Below, in pieces: positions 13,769 to 28,300 of a stretch of DNA of 64,000 nt. The translations under genes were made by a program, and so were the position numbers. The DNA is taken from contig NC_088312.1 in NCBI RefSeq assembly GCF_910592395.1, positions 8,988,001 through 9,052,000 of the forward strand, in the 5' to 3' direction. Position 1 is the stretch's first letter. Each line of letters begins with the position of its first letter. The DNA comes from Lineus longissimus (taxonomy: Eukaryota; Nemertea; Pilidiophora; Heteronemertea; Lineidae). The notes below the pieces were generated by a model. That model saw only the letters and a list, made by a program, of their open reading frames with translations, did not search any database and had not been told where the DNA came from.

Positions 13769-13907
13769 TACTGTAAAATGGGAATTTTCGAGAAGCGAAT
13801 TTTATGGTTAACCCATTACCGCTGAAATGTTAGCAAGTTTAATGGTTGCGCTCGCAACCAAAACCGTGAAAATAAAACAATCACAAACATTATACCTGGT
13901 TACAGTA
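13769..13907. mobile_element. Small TA-flanked MITE (TACTGTAA termini)
   Basis: TA-CTGTAAAATGGGAATTTTCG at the left and GGTTACAG-TA at the right form a short inverted repeat (CTGTAA / TTACAG). The 139-bp segment contains AAGCGAATTTTATGG and a GCGCTCGCAACC palindromic stretch, in the style of short Tc1-mariner-type MITEs common in invertebrates. The terminal repeats are short, so the assignment is tentative. Confidence 0.5.
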
Positions 13908-16900
13908 TACTGTGTGTTGAAAAAGACAAAGCCAAAATTGTATCGGATTGTTGCCAACAGACTCTAGCTTTATAGCATTGCTTTTCGATCATAATTCACG
14001 CTAACTGCTACCTGTGCATTTTGGGTTTTTTCATTAGCCGCACACATCTTAGCTTTTGTATGCAAACGATACCTAACCTGCCTCAACATTATCAAAGAAC
14101 CCGATAGAATTGCTTGCCAGCTCGAATTGAAGTTCCGCTCACTCATCATTCGCTGCAAAGAGCTGCACTAAGTGACGGAAACTATAGACACTATTTTAAA
14201 GATTTCTTGATTACTGTAGCGGAGTAATGAAGCTTTTTTGTTCAGATGCAAAAACCTTTTATAGAGACAATTTAACTCCTTACCAAGCCATCGAAATGTT
14301 GGATTGAAGTTAGAATTGTAATTTTGGCATCTTTTGCAGTCTCCTGTAGGAAACATGATTCACCATTGCCCCTAAAGAAGACTGCAATCAGAGTATCATA
14401 TTTCACAATTTGAATTCAAATTCTTCAGGCAAACCAGCGTGTGACTAAGTTTGAATTTCAAGAAAAATAAGGGCATTTTACCTAATTAAAGAATGCAAAG
14501 CAGATCTTTGTTGTCCCTTAATGAGGATGATCTCATTATTGTGATCAATCAACACAACTAATTAACAAAGTGCTGGAATTTGGTCCAAATCACGATCCGA
14601 TATGAATCACCCGGATTCCTACGTCAAAGATCTCTAATGTGATTCCATCCTAACAAGAACAGTTATTGTCATATGTATTAGCTGGAGACAATGCACTACT
14701 CTTCCTAAGTTACATGTTGATTCTTTAGAAAAAGCATCTTGTCCTAACTCGACCTAAAAATCCTTTAGAGTACTCTATCTGCAGCATTGCTTTTTCAGTT
14801 CAAGTTATCATGAAACTCGAACTCGAATCACTGACGATTCTTCCCAAATTGATTTCTCTAATGAAACATTAAGTCAAAGCTCGCCAATTCTTTCCAACCG
14901 ACTGGATAAACATTCTGATGGAGCCAACAGAATCATTTGAAATTCCTCGGCTAAAGATCCGTACTTGAATAGTAATGATTTCTTCTAGAATTGATCCCTC
15001 AGATGAACAAAATAATCAAAGTCAGTCAAAGTTTCCAGTCCGTTGGTCACCGACTCAATCGAACCAATGAACCATGAATTTCATGGTTCTGCAACTCCTG
15101 AAACTCGCAAAGGAATCTTAATTGGTGAGTCACGATAAAATGTTGGATTTCAGGAATGTTGAGAAGACAAGAAGATATTGTTGCATCATAAGGATACACT
15201 GTCAATCACCCAATTTTTCATTCAATTTTTTTGATTCACAAAATGCTCATGATCTTTATTTTGGCAGATTACAAAATTTCTTCTTTTATCAAAAAGATAT
15301 TTTCTCACAATATTTATTTTCCTGAATCGAGGTTATTCACAAATCATGCAAAAATAAAACACCCACAAAAAATGTGGTGGCTTGCAGTAAGAATGAAACC
15401 TTTTCCACCAGCTGCATCTGGTTTTCAATGGCATCCCTTCCAACTGAAAGAAGATATCTTGCCTGTCCTTGAACTTTGTTGATTGATAGAACCTTATACT
15501 AAGATTCCTCTTATGAAAAAACAGTTTAAGTCAGTTGATTATGTCTGCCCGAGTGAGTCCCAACAGCACCAAGGAACACGATTCTCATTTCTCTGCAAGT
15601 GGCAAGGGATGCCTCCATTGATGATTCATCAATGAGAAGTTCAATTAGAGGAATGTTTGGAAAACGAACAAAAAAAACTATTGTTGCACGAAAAATTATC
15701 AGTCATCAAAATGACTCGTAGTCTCTGGACCTAGGAGAATTTCTATAGAAAGCTCTGTGATGACTTTGTCATTATATTGCAGAATTTATCAAGGGTCATC
15801 TACGACGAACACACCAGCGAAAGAATGACATCTTCTGACTCCACCACTCCATCAAGATGCATCACGACTCCACAAAAATCTCAACAAACCTTTTGCTTTT
15901 GCTTTTACAGCTAAAAAGTCATTGAGACAATTGAAATATCTCCAGTGAAAAAAAGTTAAAAGTTCTTATTGTGGTCTCTGCAGGAGTACGGGGCAAATGG
16001 AACCAAGTGGGGAGGGATCATGAATCATGCCACTTTTCATCATGACATTCTCAAGTGTAATTCTCATTTTTAACAAGATTTAGCTTTGTACTCCAACATT
16101 TGACAAGTCTGACTGTTGTAATCTTTGCTGTCAGAAATTGCAACTTTTTGTGACAGCTAAAATTACTCTTGGATCAAATTTGAGTAGGTTTGACTGAGCA
16201 TGAGAAGATAAGCGTGAACTTGCACACAAAAGACCATTTCTCTGAACTCATTGGTAGACATGCAGCTTGAACCAGAGTGAGATACTAAGAGTCATCAACC
16301 ACAGAAACACAACTCAATGAGTACGGAATTCTTTACTCAAACTGAGAGTGCTAGCTGTTTCCGACTTCAAGATGTGGCTGTTAAATTTGGAGCCTGGGTT
16401 TCATAGTCTGATATCACCAAAAGGATTTGATCTGCAGGGGTACGACAGCATCCAAGAGATTCAGACTAAATGGGTAAAAAAATCTTCAACAACTTGATGG
16501 GTGCATGAATCAGGTGCACCAAACATCTCAGTGCATTTATTGTAATGAATCAGCAAGGTGATCTTCTACAACTTGATCAACCATGTCTGTTAAGAAGTGA
16601 TTCCAACATATGTTTCAAAAGAACATCTTGAATGGAGCCAGAAAATGAGACTATCACTGATACTGGGTAGGGGGTGGTGAGCTGAGGTAATCTCTCAAAG
16701 TTAGTCAGGCAGCTACAGCCTGCTCACATGGTAAAGAAAAACATGATTTTTGAAAACATTTATAGAGTACAAGATTAAAGATTCAGATTATGCATGGAAA
16801 AGGACTCTCAATAGCAAGATAACTCTTCAAGTTGAAACTGCCAAAGGAACTTCACATACATCTTTTTGTGAACTATCTTTAATCCTTTTAGTAATTGAAA

Positions 16901-19559
16901 TTTCTCTCCATGCAATGTAGAAATATGATATTTCAAAAGCATATGTAATAGATAGCATGTAAACAATTGAGTGTGAGATGGAACTTCAGCTCTTCAAGCT
17001 TTCCAGTGCATAAAACCATGTCATTATCACCAACTGACAGCAAAATCAGTGTTCATCCTTCACCTCTCCACGACCCAGTCAACAAACACGTCAACAACAC
17101 ACCTTTATTTCTTGAACTTTGTCATCTTCACGTCAGCTGTATGGTTTTTCGTTGGAGCATCTTACCCTAAATATCCTAATTGAAGGTAATTAGGCAAACA
17201 CGGAGATGATTATGCTGACATAGCTCACCTTTGCGGAGAATGAGGTAGTTGAAGACATGATGTCAAGACAGTCATGGCTGTAAGCGATATCTGATGTTCT
17301 AATGTATACTGAAGCCACACAATGTTGAAATGAAGTCTTTACCAGAAATGTACTGTTGTGATAAATGGTGAATGTAGAAAGATTGAATTGTGGTCCTGAA
17401 TTTCACCTTTGTAAACCTTTACTATGTCCATAAAGAAAGGACGGACGTCAACTCAACACTGGTAAGACATTCTCGGATCATAATCAGACAAAGCTGGAAT
17501 TGCTAAACCATGATAAGTCACATCAAAGAAACTTCTTTTCTCTATTTTTAACTGAGGAAATTCCCAGTTGCTCGCCGATTCATTCCAATGAATCTGCCAC
17601 TGCATCTGAACTAGTGTACCACTTTGAGAACCTTTTTTAACAATTGCCCCAAGGGCACTAAAAAATACCTCGAACCACAAAGAATCTGAACATCATTAAA
17701 CGGATTGTAAAGGAATGAATCCCAAGCCAGTTAGGGACCCCAAACACATTGGCCATCATGAACAAGAATGAAGAAAAGCTTTAACATCGCATGAGCAGCA
17801 ACTAAGAAAAGAAAAAGCATGATCAATATCAATTTGGGCCAATCAATTGGATAATTCCATTTCCGGACTCTCAGATGTTGATGAGTCATGCTGACAGGCC
17901 GACAGTGAGTCTGCAGCAAGTGGAGAATGTGTCCATGCCACAAGTGATGGCTGGAAGAGACGTCAAGGCGGACATGAGGGATTAGGTGGCAAGCTGTTTT
18001 TCATGGTACAGATTCCTTGATGTGGGTTTCTGTAAACAGAATCACTGCAAATTCGAGTTGCAAAAACTCTTGGCAGCAGTTAGCTCAGAGAGGTTACTTT
18101 CAGCAAAGATTTATAGGGATAAATGTTTGCTTCTAGCAAATTTCAATGTGCAGCAGCAAGAATTTTCTCGGATGTCATTAACGACACGAGAGGATTAGGA
18201 GAAGAGCAAGCATTACTTTTCCTGGCTCAGAGATTTGGAAGGCTGTACTGAGAATTGATGTAAAGCCGAGGTGCAAAAATACTCATGGCTATCATAAGAC
18301 TGGCTACTTTTAGCAGATTTTGTGGCTGCTGAGACATATTTTTCAACTTCTTAAACTTGACCCCTGCTCCTTCAAGTCATCTTTAAACAATATTACAAGA
18401 TATTAGTGATACAAACTATAATATGCAGCATTCTGCATCATGAATTTGGGTGAGGGTTATATTGTTTTCAGTGCGTAGAAGGGGGAATGACAAGTGTTTG
18501 TTTGCCCTTTCTAGAAGTGACTTTTTATTGCTGTCATCCTAACACAAAAGAAACACACAACGCAAGAGACGAGGAAGTGATCTACAGACCAATACCAACC
18601 AACCAATTTGACCTTCTTGTAGATTGGGAAGAAAGCAATCACCAAGCATCATTGAAACAGCTGTGGTACAAGTGATCCGGTTCCCTTGATCAATAGCATC
18701 CTTCTCAGGCTTCATGCATTACGCCCGCCGAGAAATTGCTTTTTTCCATTTCAAGCTCTTGTCACTTTCCTACCATGTGTTCACAGCAAATGGACGGCCT
18801 TGATACAAGAGGTCTTCCTCCTCCACAAGAACTGATGCTACAAGTGAAATGACCAACAATGAGAGATACCCAAGTTGATGAAAATGGCCAAAGAACAACA
18901 TGACTTAAACAGCTGTTGTTTCTCAAGCAGGCTTTTTCAGTTCCTAGACACTTACGCTTTTCTCTCTCATAGCCTTTTGCAGCAAATTGACAAATGGCTT
19001 TGGTACAAAAGAGTAAGACTTCTTCAATGACAGAAAATGCTAAAAGCAATATCAGTACCACAGAAATGTTCCCAGAGTTAATAGGACCAGGGAAATTGGT
19101 GCCTCCAGCAGCTGAAGGAATTCACAAACATATGGCAGGCAAGGAAAGTGACTGGAGCTGACAGTGTTCAATAACTCAGTAAAAGATCTATGACGGGATC
19201 GATCAAAACCATCTCCTACTTTCTCTTAGGAGCAGGTAATTGATTTGCTATCGTTTAACAGGTGTTGGAATTGCTTGGAGCCAATCAGCACCATCCAAAG
19301 ACAACCATAAAAGACAAAGCCCAGACATTCTCAGGGAATTTAAAAGAAGCTTATTCTTCAACCAGCTCTGACATTGTCTATAATCAGGTAGACTTGTCCA
19401 CACAAGCAAGTCTGGTTTGCCGTCAACTTGACCATCACCAGTAGGTAACTCTATCAGTGGGTTAATTAAAGTTACTTAAAGTCTGCTGGGCTATTGGCTG
19501 AGCTGCACACAACTCATTAGACCAGAGCTTCTCAAGAATTCTGTCACTTACGGTGACTT

Positions 19560-19775
19560 GGAGCATCACTCCCCCTAGGATGCTGGTCTATTGCATGTTA
19601 ACTCCCTGGGAAGCCTCATACCATTTTACAATCCTGGGTTGAGTGAAGCAATGTAGGGTTAGGTGGCTTACCCAAGGACATGAGATGATACAGCGGTGAT
19701 CCATCCAGAAGTGGAACCTACATCCTCCTGGTAATTTGCCCGCTGCTATAACCATTATGCCGTTGATATCTAACT
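19560..19775 (-). mobile_element. tRNA-derived SINE
   Basis: On the minus strand the 5' part carries an A-box-like ATAATGGTTATAGCAG and, about 35 bp on, a B-box-like TAGGTTCCACTTC, the layout of a tRNA-derived polymerase III promoter. The body follows with CTTGGGTAAGCCACCTAACC, CTACATTGCTTCACTCAACC and GTAAAATGGTATGAGGC. This resembles the central domain of several metazoan SINE families and is partly shared with the SINE at 53.7 kb. Ends and target duplication are not clear. Confidence 0.65.
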
Positions 19776-20900
19776 CATTCACCAATGCAGGTTAATTATC
19801 TGTGTGCAAATTACTTCCAACTCCAAATGGAGACCAGCCAGCCTGTTGGTTGCATAATTACCTCAGCCCAAATGTATCAATCTCTGTCAGGAAGCTTAGG
19901 AACTGATTTTACTCTGATTTTCCTCGAAAAAATTGAGTGAATGGTCACGAGAGAAAAGAGCCTTTGCATCATCTCATTGGCAAAAAGTTACAATGTATCA
20001 TGCCTGGATGGATTGGACCCAAGAGAAGAAAAGTAGCTTCGCATGACATTCTGGATCACTATTCAATGTTTTTCAAGACAACAGCTCCGCTAGAAGTACA
20101 TGTTACCCTGAAGCTAGTTTGATCAATTGAGAACTTTTCCGATACAGACAAATATAACCACGGTTGTTGTGTTCCTGGGAGTGCTTAGTGTAATGAAAGT
20201 AAAGTTCAATGTAATGAACTCTGTTATACTGAAAGCGAATCTTGCACATCCAAGTTGGCATCAAAGCAATTGTTGCATCATCAAGTTCAAAACTGTCAAC
20301 AAGAAAGTAAAGAAATCCTCTCTGAAATCAAGTTTGTAGACATCATGACTCTTTATGCTTGTTTCCCAATCAATTTATCATTTCTTACTGACAAAACTTG
20401 TTTCTTACTACTGGTATCTAAAAATAACATATGAGAATCCTTGCAAACATGGGCTATCTTATTTCTACTTATGTTTAAACAACAACCCTTAATGAGGCTC
20501 TCAGTTCCCATTTTACTCCAACGACATGATCAATAATCCATTGAGAAAGAGATTGACGAAAATAAAGAGAGACGATCCCACTACCAACCTCTGAGGAAAG
20601 CAATTTAATTTCAGTGATGCTGGCCAAGAGCTTTTAGATTTCAATGTTTGGTGAGATTAAAGTGCCGAGGGGTTTACTTCGTGTCAACACCTCTCCATTC
20701 ATTCAGCATCACTGATGATACATCAGCTCATTCACACCAAAGATAGGGTGAAACAGACAGGGGTTGTTGAGATGGAACTTCACTTGGAGGACTAGAGGAC
20801 TAAAAAACCTGAGGAATATAAAACGAAATTGAGTTGTCTGAGAAAAATGGAAAAACAGATTGAAAATAATGTAATTGAGTCTGGCACTGAACCTTCTTTC

Positions 20901-20966
20901 GATCTTGTTCCACGGATCAGACTGATCTTGTTCCACGGATCAGACTGATCTTGTTCCACAGATCAG
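20901..20966. repeat. 23-bp tandem repeat, about 3 units
   Basis: GATCTTGTTCCACGGATCAG plus ACT begins at 20901, 20924 and 20947. The third unit has one change (CACAGATCAG) and is truncated. Confidence 0.9.
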
Positions 20967-22292
20967 TTATTTTTCAAAGAATTGATATTCTAATGTGATG
21001 GAAGCATTTATGGGTTAGAAGAGGGGTATTACCATCATTTTGGAAGATACCGAACAAATCTGAATTCGACACGGACGGTACAAATGCAAATACAAGCATC
21101 AAATACTATACATCTTGCAAAACTGTACGTCTCCTATCCTGAGTGTAGATTCGTGTGACAGGCTATGCATTGTAAGTGTTTCTCCTTGGCTCTGCTACAG
21201 CGGTGAAACAACCTACAACGTGTAGTCCATCACGAAAAACACCAATTATCTTTAAAAAACTGCAACCAAGGCCAATATTCATACCAATACAGTACTTGTG
21301 AACAACTTATTGCAAATATTTTTGCACTGCTGCGTACATCAGGATTAATTGTAAAAACCCTTAATTTTTTCCCCATGTTGCAGTATTCATGATCTTGTCC
21401 GGGTTCCCATAATTACCCCCAATTTCTCATGTCTCCCCCACCTGTGGCAGAGCATTCTTCGCCCATTTTTTTCTGCAGATAAGTCGACTTGTCATAATTG
21501 ATGGCAATGCGTGATACTTAAATGACGTACGCAGGAACACGGCAATTTACTGCAACTACAAAGGAAGTAACGAGAGTGCATTTACTTGCCAACGCAGGTG
21601 AAAATTGCGTAGTGAACTCGAATGTCCTGGGGTAATAAGTGGTAGAATGTTACTGGTATATCAGGTGTCTGCTAAATAGGACAGGCTTGTCTCCAGATAT
21701 GTGGCACTGGCATATTTGGTGATGTTCGACATCAGATATGGAAGAGCCGAATCCAGTCCCCAAGTCATGATGGGAACCATGTCTTAACCTTATTTGGCCT
21801 TCGCCTTTCGTGATATCAGCTGCCTACGACGACTTTCGTGTTCATTGTATAGCTTGTGGCTCAACTTAATAAAACAAAAATTGCTGTAAGGCGGTTCTTT
21901 TGAACACAAATTCACTGAAACCTGGCATTTATCAGTCACGTGACCGGCGGACCGGAAGCCTTAATGAGGTCCCAGGACCACATTATTCCACAGCAAGCCA
22001 TCTTTTCAGATGAGATCTAAAGGCAGGGCTTGGTCAATAAAAGAACCATTAGGTTGATGATTATTACCCAGCGCAGGTGTAACGTGTGTCAAGCAAGAGT
22101 GTGAAAAGGTGATTTGAGATTTTGAGGTCACGTTACAGCGATGATGAGACTAACAGTGAAACCAAAGAGAATTGGATTTCATTTCATTTGATTTCGATTC
22201 GAAATTTGGTTGGTTTGGAGCAGGTGTTTGCTGTTTAATGGCCATTCAAACAAGTTGTGGTTATGCTCTGGTGAATGTGGTAGAGTCCTCAT

Positions 22293-22319
22293 TAGAGTAG
22301 AGTAGAGTAGAGTAGAGTA
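22293..22319. repeat. (AGAGT)n microsatellite
   Basis: Five tandem TAGAG pentamers. Confidence 0.9.
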
Positions 22320-25300
22320 ATGAGAGTCTTTAAATCTCTTTGAATTAACTTTATGTCTTTCTTAAAATAAGATTTAAAGGTCATGTGATATACTTTTAAG
22401 TAGGTGCTCCTTAACATCCCTAATGTCATTGGGATGATTTGAACGAGTATTCTGTCCAGAATAACTTTATTTCCTCAAGAGAAAAGATGCATTTGAATTG
22501 CAAGATTTAAGCTTATTGGAAAACAAACTCAATTGACGTATTGATTTATCCCCAATTTCAAATTGTACCCAAGGGGTTAAACAGTGAAATGTCAATTGCT
22601 TGGCAACACCAAAGGGAAATCCCATGATTCAGCATACTTAGACTACACAACCAATTCCAATAAAGTGACGATCGTAAAGAACGAAGGCTTATGGGAACAC
22701 CAGTGCCGTCATTAGAAACGTAGTGAAAGCAAGATACGTCGTAAAAATGACGGAATCGTCTTAGATACTGATGCAGCGCAGGACAATTGCAATCAATTTG
22801 TGATGCGCGATTCTCTCGGGTTCAATTTTTCATTTATCACAATGCACCGACAGCGTGCATGTGTTTCTGATGCCAAAGAGCTGAGGCGCATCTCTGACTA
22901 TTACCCTGTTAATTGACTAATTTAATTAAGCATTGATAGGGGTGGAGATCCCCCTGCAGACTTACAGCAAGGAACAACAATAGTATTGTCGTTAATGGCT
23001 CATAGCAGACGACAAGCACAGAATCTTAAGTCCAAACCAGATGAACGATTGTGTCTTTCTGTGACTCACAGCATTATAGGTCCTGTCATGTTATGGATGT
23101 AGCCTTTATTAAAGAAAGTTTGATTTCCTGCAAGAGTCTGTCTACCTCCTTACATTTGTTAGAAAGAAAATTGCCTGAATTACCAAATTCAATCTGTTAT
23201 TCTTCTGTGGGACCCCTTCAACAAATACCCAAACAAAATCCTTTGAGGCAAAGAGCAGAGGGCCACCCAAATCAGAGTGCATCCAAGGGTCAAACTGACT
23301 TCTTCCCCCCACCCCGGAGACATTGCAAATCCATCAAATTTAGATGTAATAAAGGTATAGTCATCAATGCGATTGGTCTTATGGGTGTATGCCTTATAAC
23401 CTTGAGCGAAGGGGTAATATGGCTGCAACAAGATTAAATCATGGAGGCGCAATAACTGACATCTGCAACATACCTCCCAACCAATTTCAAGAACCATTTG
23501 TTTTCAATCTGTCACGATTAATAGGAATTAGCTCGGGGCGGGGTCAGTTCCCTACAGATTGAGGCGATTCTCGGCGATGCTGGGCGATTCATGGTCGCAG
23601 GGTGATGTCGTTTGAAAGGACAGGACGATTGGTCAGCAGTTCTGAGTGATGAAGGTCTACCCTGGGGGCAGACGATAATCCATCAGCTCTTGGACTGTGG
23701 AGGGGAGATTAGTCATGAGAAGCCGGGATAATTTCTCGATTTAATGACGGGTGACTAACAGAGTGTTCTAACTGGCATACTCGCTTGCTCTAATCGTTCT
23801 GTTCACGCACCATTATAACTGTATCATGTTTGCTGAAATTCACAAGGTCTCCGATGGGTCAAACTGTCTAAAGCACCCTGCAAAGGAGCAAATTTCATCG
23901 CTGCAACCAGTGACTATTATTGCTACGATGAGTGATAAAAATATCACTCGTCTGTAGGAAAAAACTGACAGCCATCGCTAGGTTTGATAATGATCGAAGG
24001 TCACAGCAATCAATGATTCATCCCAGGCTAATTGTTATATCAAAACTTTCTACACAGTTTTTTTGTTCTACCCTTTACAATACTCAAATGATTTGTTGCA
24101 ACAACCTGCTGCACAAATCCATCAAGAAGCACTTTAAAGGACCACTATCTCTGACCTCGTCCTTTCAGAATATCAAATAGCAATCTTCGTTTACACAGCC
24201 TCCGATTTATGGGTGATTTAATGTCCACAAAGGGGATAAAATTCATGATCGGCCTTTCAGATGACGGCGTCATGTATGAGATGCGTGTTATCTTGTCATT
24301 GGCATCCTTTAGTCATCTTCTTCTTCAATTTAAACAGCAATCTGAGCTCCAAATCATCAGTAATGAAATGTCCATGTAAACATTGACTTAAATCAGCGCA
24401 GTTATAAGCTGCCTTTACACTGCAGAGCAAAGGTTTTAGTTTTTTATCAGAAAAGCAGTCTTAGGAGCTGGTAATTCTGTTTAAAAATATCATGTCCCTA
24501 GCATATCATGATCATTACTACAAACTGATACACAATATAGTTATCATAGGTGTACAATGGGCATGTGATCGACTACTTCATAATTGGATTGGTCACATCT
24601 ACACCAAGCAGATAAAGAGGTAGTGGGTGCTGCTAGTGCCAAAACAAAACTATCAATATTACAATCTCAAAATGCCTCAACACAGAATGCCCTTACATAT
24701 ATCTTTGACAACGAGATATGCATATACTCTTTGCCTTTTCTCAACCAAGGCAAATGTACCTCTGGGAAGTAATTGGTGCAGTGGGTGGTTCAAACCACCT
24801 GCCCTCCTCTCATTACAGTCATTATCGTGCAATTATGAATTCAGCAGGTTAATGCTATGGGAGACCATGGTGTCCCTAGGTGGCTTGAAGATAATTGGAG
24901 CTGCAAGTATACTTGTGAAATATCCTCAAGCAGTGCAAAAAGTATTTGCTAAAACTTGCAAAAAGATGTTCTAAGAATAAGTCTATCCTTTAGACAACTT
25001 TTGAACTACATGTATTCCAAAGGCTTCATTATCGCCAAAAGAAGCTTGCAGTAATGTGTAGTTGAGTTTTAAAACGACACTACCAATTTATCAAAATTGT
25101 GTGGTAAGCTGATTACCACTGTGACGCCAATGACGCTTCAACTAACAACCTTCTTCACTGTACCCGACCAACCATCAAAGCTCGGTATGCACATATGTGA
25201 CCATTGATTTCATGCTTCCAATCAATCATCTCCTTGATTGATTTCTGTCCATATATCCTTGATTGATCCCTGTCAATTATCTCCCTGATTGATCCCACCC

Positions 25301-28300
25301 TAATCATCTTAGTTCCAGCATCTTTCTTCCCTGAAATGTCAGAAATCAAATACTTTAAAATGGCCTCACTGAGCAAGAGGAATTCTACCATTTTGCACTT
25401 CCCTGCTCCACTGCATGGAAAAATACGGAATCCTTTTTGAACAAAGGCTAACATTTTTGCAGGAATTCAAGTTCTCACTCGAATGGATATGATATTAGGC
25501 AAAATTGCAAGCCAGTTCAATAGAACTCTTTTCACGAAATAACAAAACCTTCACACATTTTTTGCTTCATTACTGTATAACTATTCTTTTCTAACATGTT
25601 CTTATGAAAAAGTTCACGTGAGATGATCAGAATTTCATGAATTGAAGATATGTTGCGTGATTCTCGCATCATCAGACAGAAAAATATAGTGTTCTTTCTA
25701 TTTGAGTACAAGAACCTGGAATTTATTTCACAGTTGGTATGGCAGGGCTTCATTAAATTAAAGCCAAATATAAAATGAATCTTTGAATCGATAAACACAT
25801 TTTATCAGGAGTTGGAAAACAAGTTGACATACATTGTACCTGATGTTCACAAGACATAAATCCACAAGAATCTTTGTAAAATGCCAAATGCCTGTAGGTT
25901 TTGTAATTATACATGTATCATAGATAGAATATAACCACACCATATCGCTTCACCAGTATCAGCTCCAGTAACCCCCAGAGAATACATATATTCCACCTAA
26001 CTGGCTCAGTCTATTTCCTCTGACCAACTCAAGTGAAATACCTTTTACCGGATCTTTTTCATATCATAAATGACATTATTTTGCTCGAGGGCACACTTCT
26101 GGCAAGATAACCAGCGATCTGTGAGGAATAAGTTATTTCATTGACAGATGATACCCAGGGTGAAGAATCTTGGACCGGGATGGTAAAAGTTGAGGAGGCG
26201 AACTGATTTGATATTCATGTGAGTTTGTGGGCTCCCCTGAGGTTGAAGGGTCCATATGTCTGACAAGTCTATGATAGGAATAATTATGAGAATGGTACAT
26301 AGAACTGGCTCAGGACCTATGTAATCATCAGTGTTCAGGAGTGAAAGGGCTTTCCACTCGGTGGACTACAGGCAGGATTGGCAGTTAGGGAACTGGTCCT
26401 GGTTGCACTGAGTATAAGTGCAAATACGGCCAGTCTACTGTGAGATAGATGCGACACCTATAAGCCACTTGGTGAAACTTAATCTGGCTCACTTGGCTTC
26501 TGACAGTAGCTTCCCTTTAACAAGTTGACTAGTGCAATTGACCCTCACTCACGCACATAACAAAGCTGGCTCTAGAACCTATCAGGATCAAACCCATCAG
26601 GCGCAGACCCTGAACCAGGTCCACAACTTTCCCTAGTGGCCAAGATAACCACATTTTGACCCTCAACTTTCAGCCAAATTAACAAAGTAAAATCTGTAAA
26701 CCATGTTTCCCTTTTTAATTTCCTTTCGTCACGAGACATGATAAACCTGACTGATATTTCGTCTTTACATACACAACAACCTATAATGAGTGTGACCCGA
26801 GCATGTCAAACATCACGAACTCTTTGATGCCCAAAGCAACAAGGATCATTTCCCAATAATGCCCCAGCTGGATGATCATAATGAGATCGTTGACTTTTCT
26901 TAAGAGAGTCCTTCTGTCATCCATCGACATCTTTATATGGTATTCTAATGGAGAGGTCGCCTGCAGAGAAAATGATAGGTTGGTGGGCCCCATTATGGGC
27001 TTGTTATCTCAAACTGATCACCGATAACCATTCTACGTTAGGTGATCTTTGGGCAATCACGACCACCAGCAACATGTTCTGTTTGGTAAATCAATGGACG
27101 AGACAGGAGATGAGGGGTGGGTTCAGTCTTTCAGACATATGACAATAAAGGAGTTTGAGATGCTGAAAGCACAAGGGGTGTTGGTTACCTCCCCTTGCAT
27201 TTCTACAGACATAGATACAGGCGGTGTGTGCCCTAACTTTATTTGCAAAATTCTTTCCATCTTTAATTATCTTTTGGAAAATGATGTAAAAAAAGCTCTC
27301 TTGCTTCACAGTTGCACCCCTTTTTCTTGGATTCCTAGATCCGCCCGTGCTCTATACATATTGCACCAAGTCACCATTAATGTACCAAAATATCCCACTA
27401 AACAGGACTTAGATCAAAATGCCACCATATTTTTATGATATCATAATATTTTAGAACCAACTTGAGTGTAGGGAATGGAGTCAATGAGCTTCATCACCAA
27501 ATTCACCAGACCTAATGAACCCATATGACATCAAAAATAATATTTGCTGGCTCTTAAACTTGAAGATGATCAACATATTCACTACCTGTTCTGTGTCAAG
27601 ATGCCAAAATTCCTGTACAAGACCCATTGAAACTTTTTCGAGTAACACGAGAAGAACCTATTTGCCTATCCAAAATTGTGCCAAAACTGAAAAGAATTCA
27701 CAGATAGAAGTTCTTTTGCATCAATTTTCACATTTTTAAAGTGGTTATTATTGACTGATAGCAACTTCAGCCATAGCTGGTCAATATTAGCATGGTGCCG
27801 ACTATGAATACATATACTCTTGGTGCTGATTACATCAAATGTCTGTGAAAGATCGACCAAGGGCAAGAAAGATATATATCGCTTCGTATTTGGAAACCAA
27901 ATGGTGACATGGACCAGCAAACATGCGAAGAGCACTACAACATTCTATAACTGACATCAAGTATATTGAATTTACCTCGGGGCACTGATCACATTCAAAT
28001 GTCTCACTTTATCAATATGCTTGGTCCAAGTCACTGTGGCATTATCAATACAACTTTTCTTGAAATGGCCAAATGGCAGAAAGCAGTTATGGTGATTGGT
28101 GCCAAGAGAACTTTCACTGATGAGTCTGTGTGTTTCTGTCTAATGACGCGGAGCAAATGCCTCGTGGTCTTTCATTATAATGTCACCCTAATGAGAACTC
28201 GAAACTGCCAAGTAGTATAGAAATGGCACTCTGTTAAGTCAGTCTAAAGTATTCAGTCTAATCTACTGTGAAATGTATAGGTGGTCCAAGTGATTTGGAT

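Noticed and set aside
23051-23437. 128-codon open frame on the plus strand
   Set aside because: No recognisable motif, and the opposite strand is open for 102 codons in the same place.
27049-27438. 129-codon open frame on the plus strand
   Set aside because: No domain, no splice context and no compositional sign of coding; overlapping frames are similarly open.
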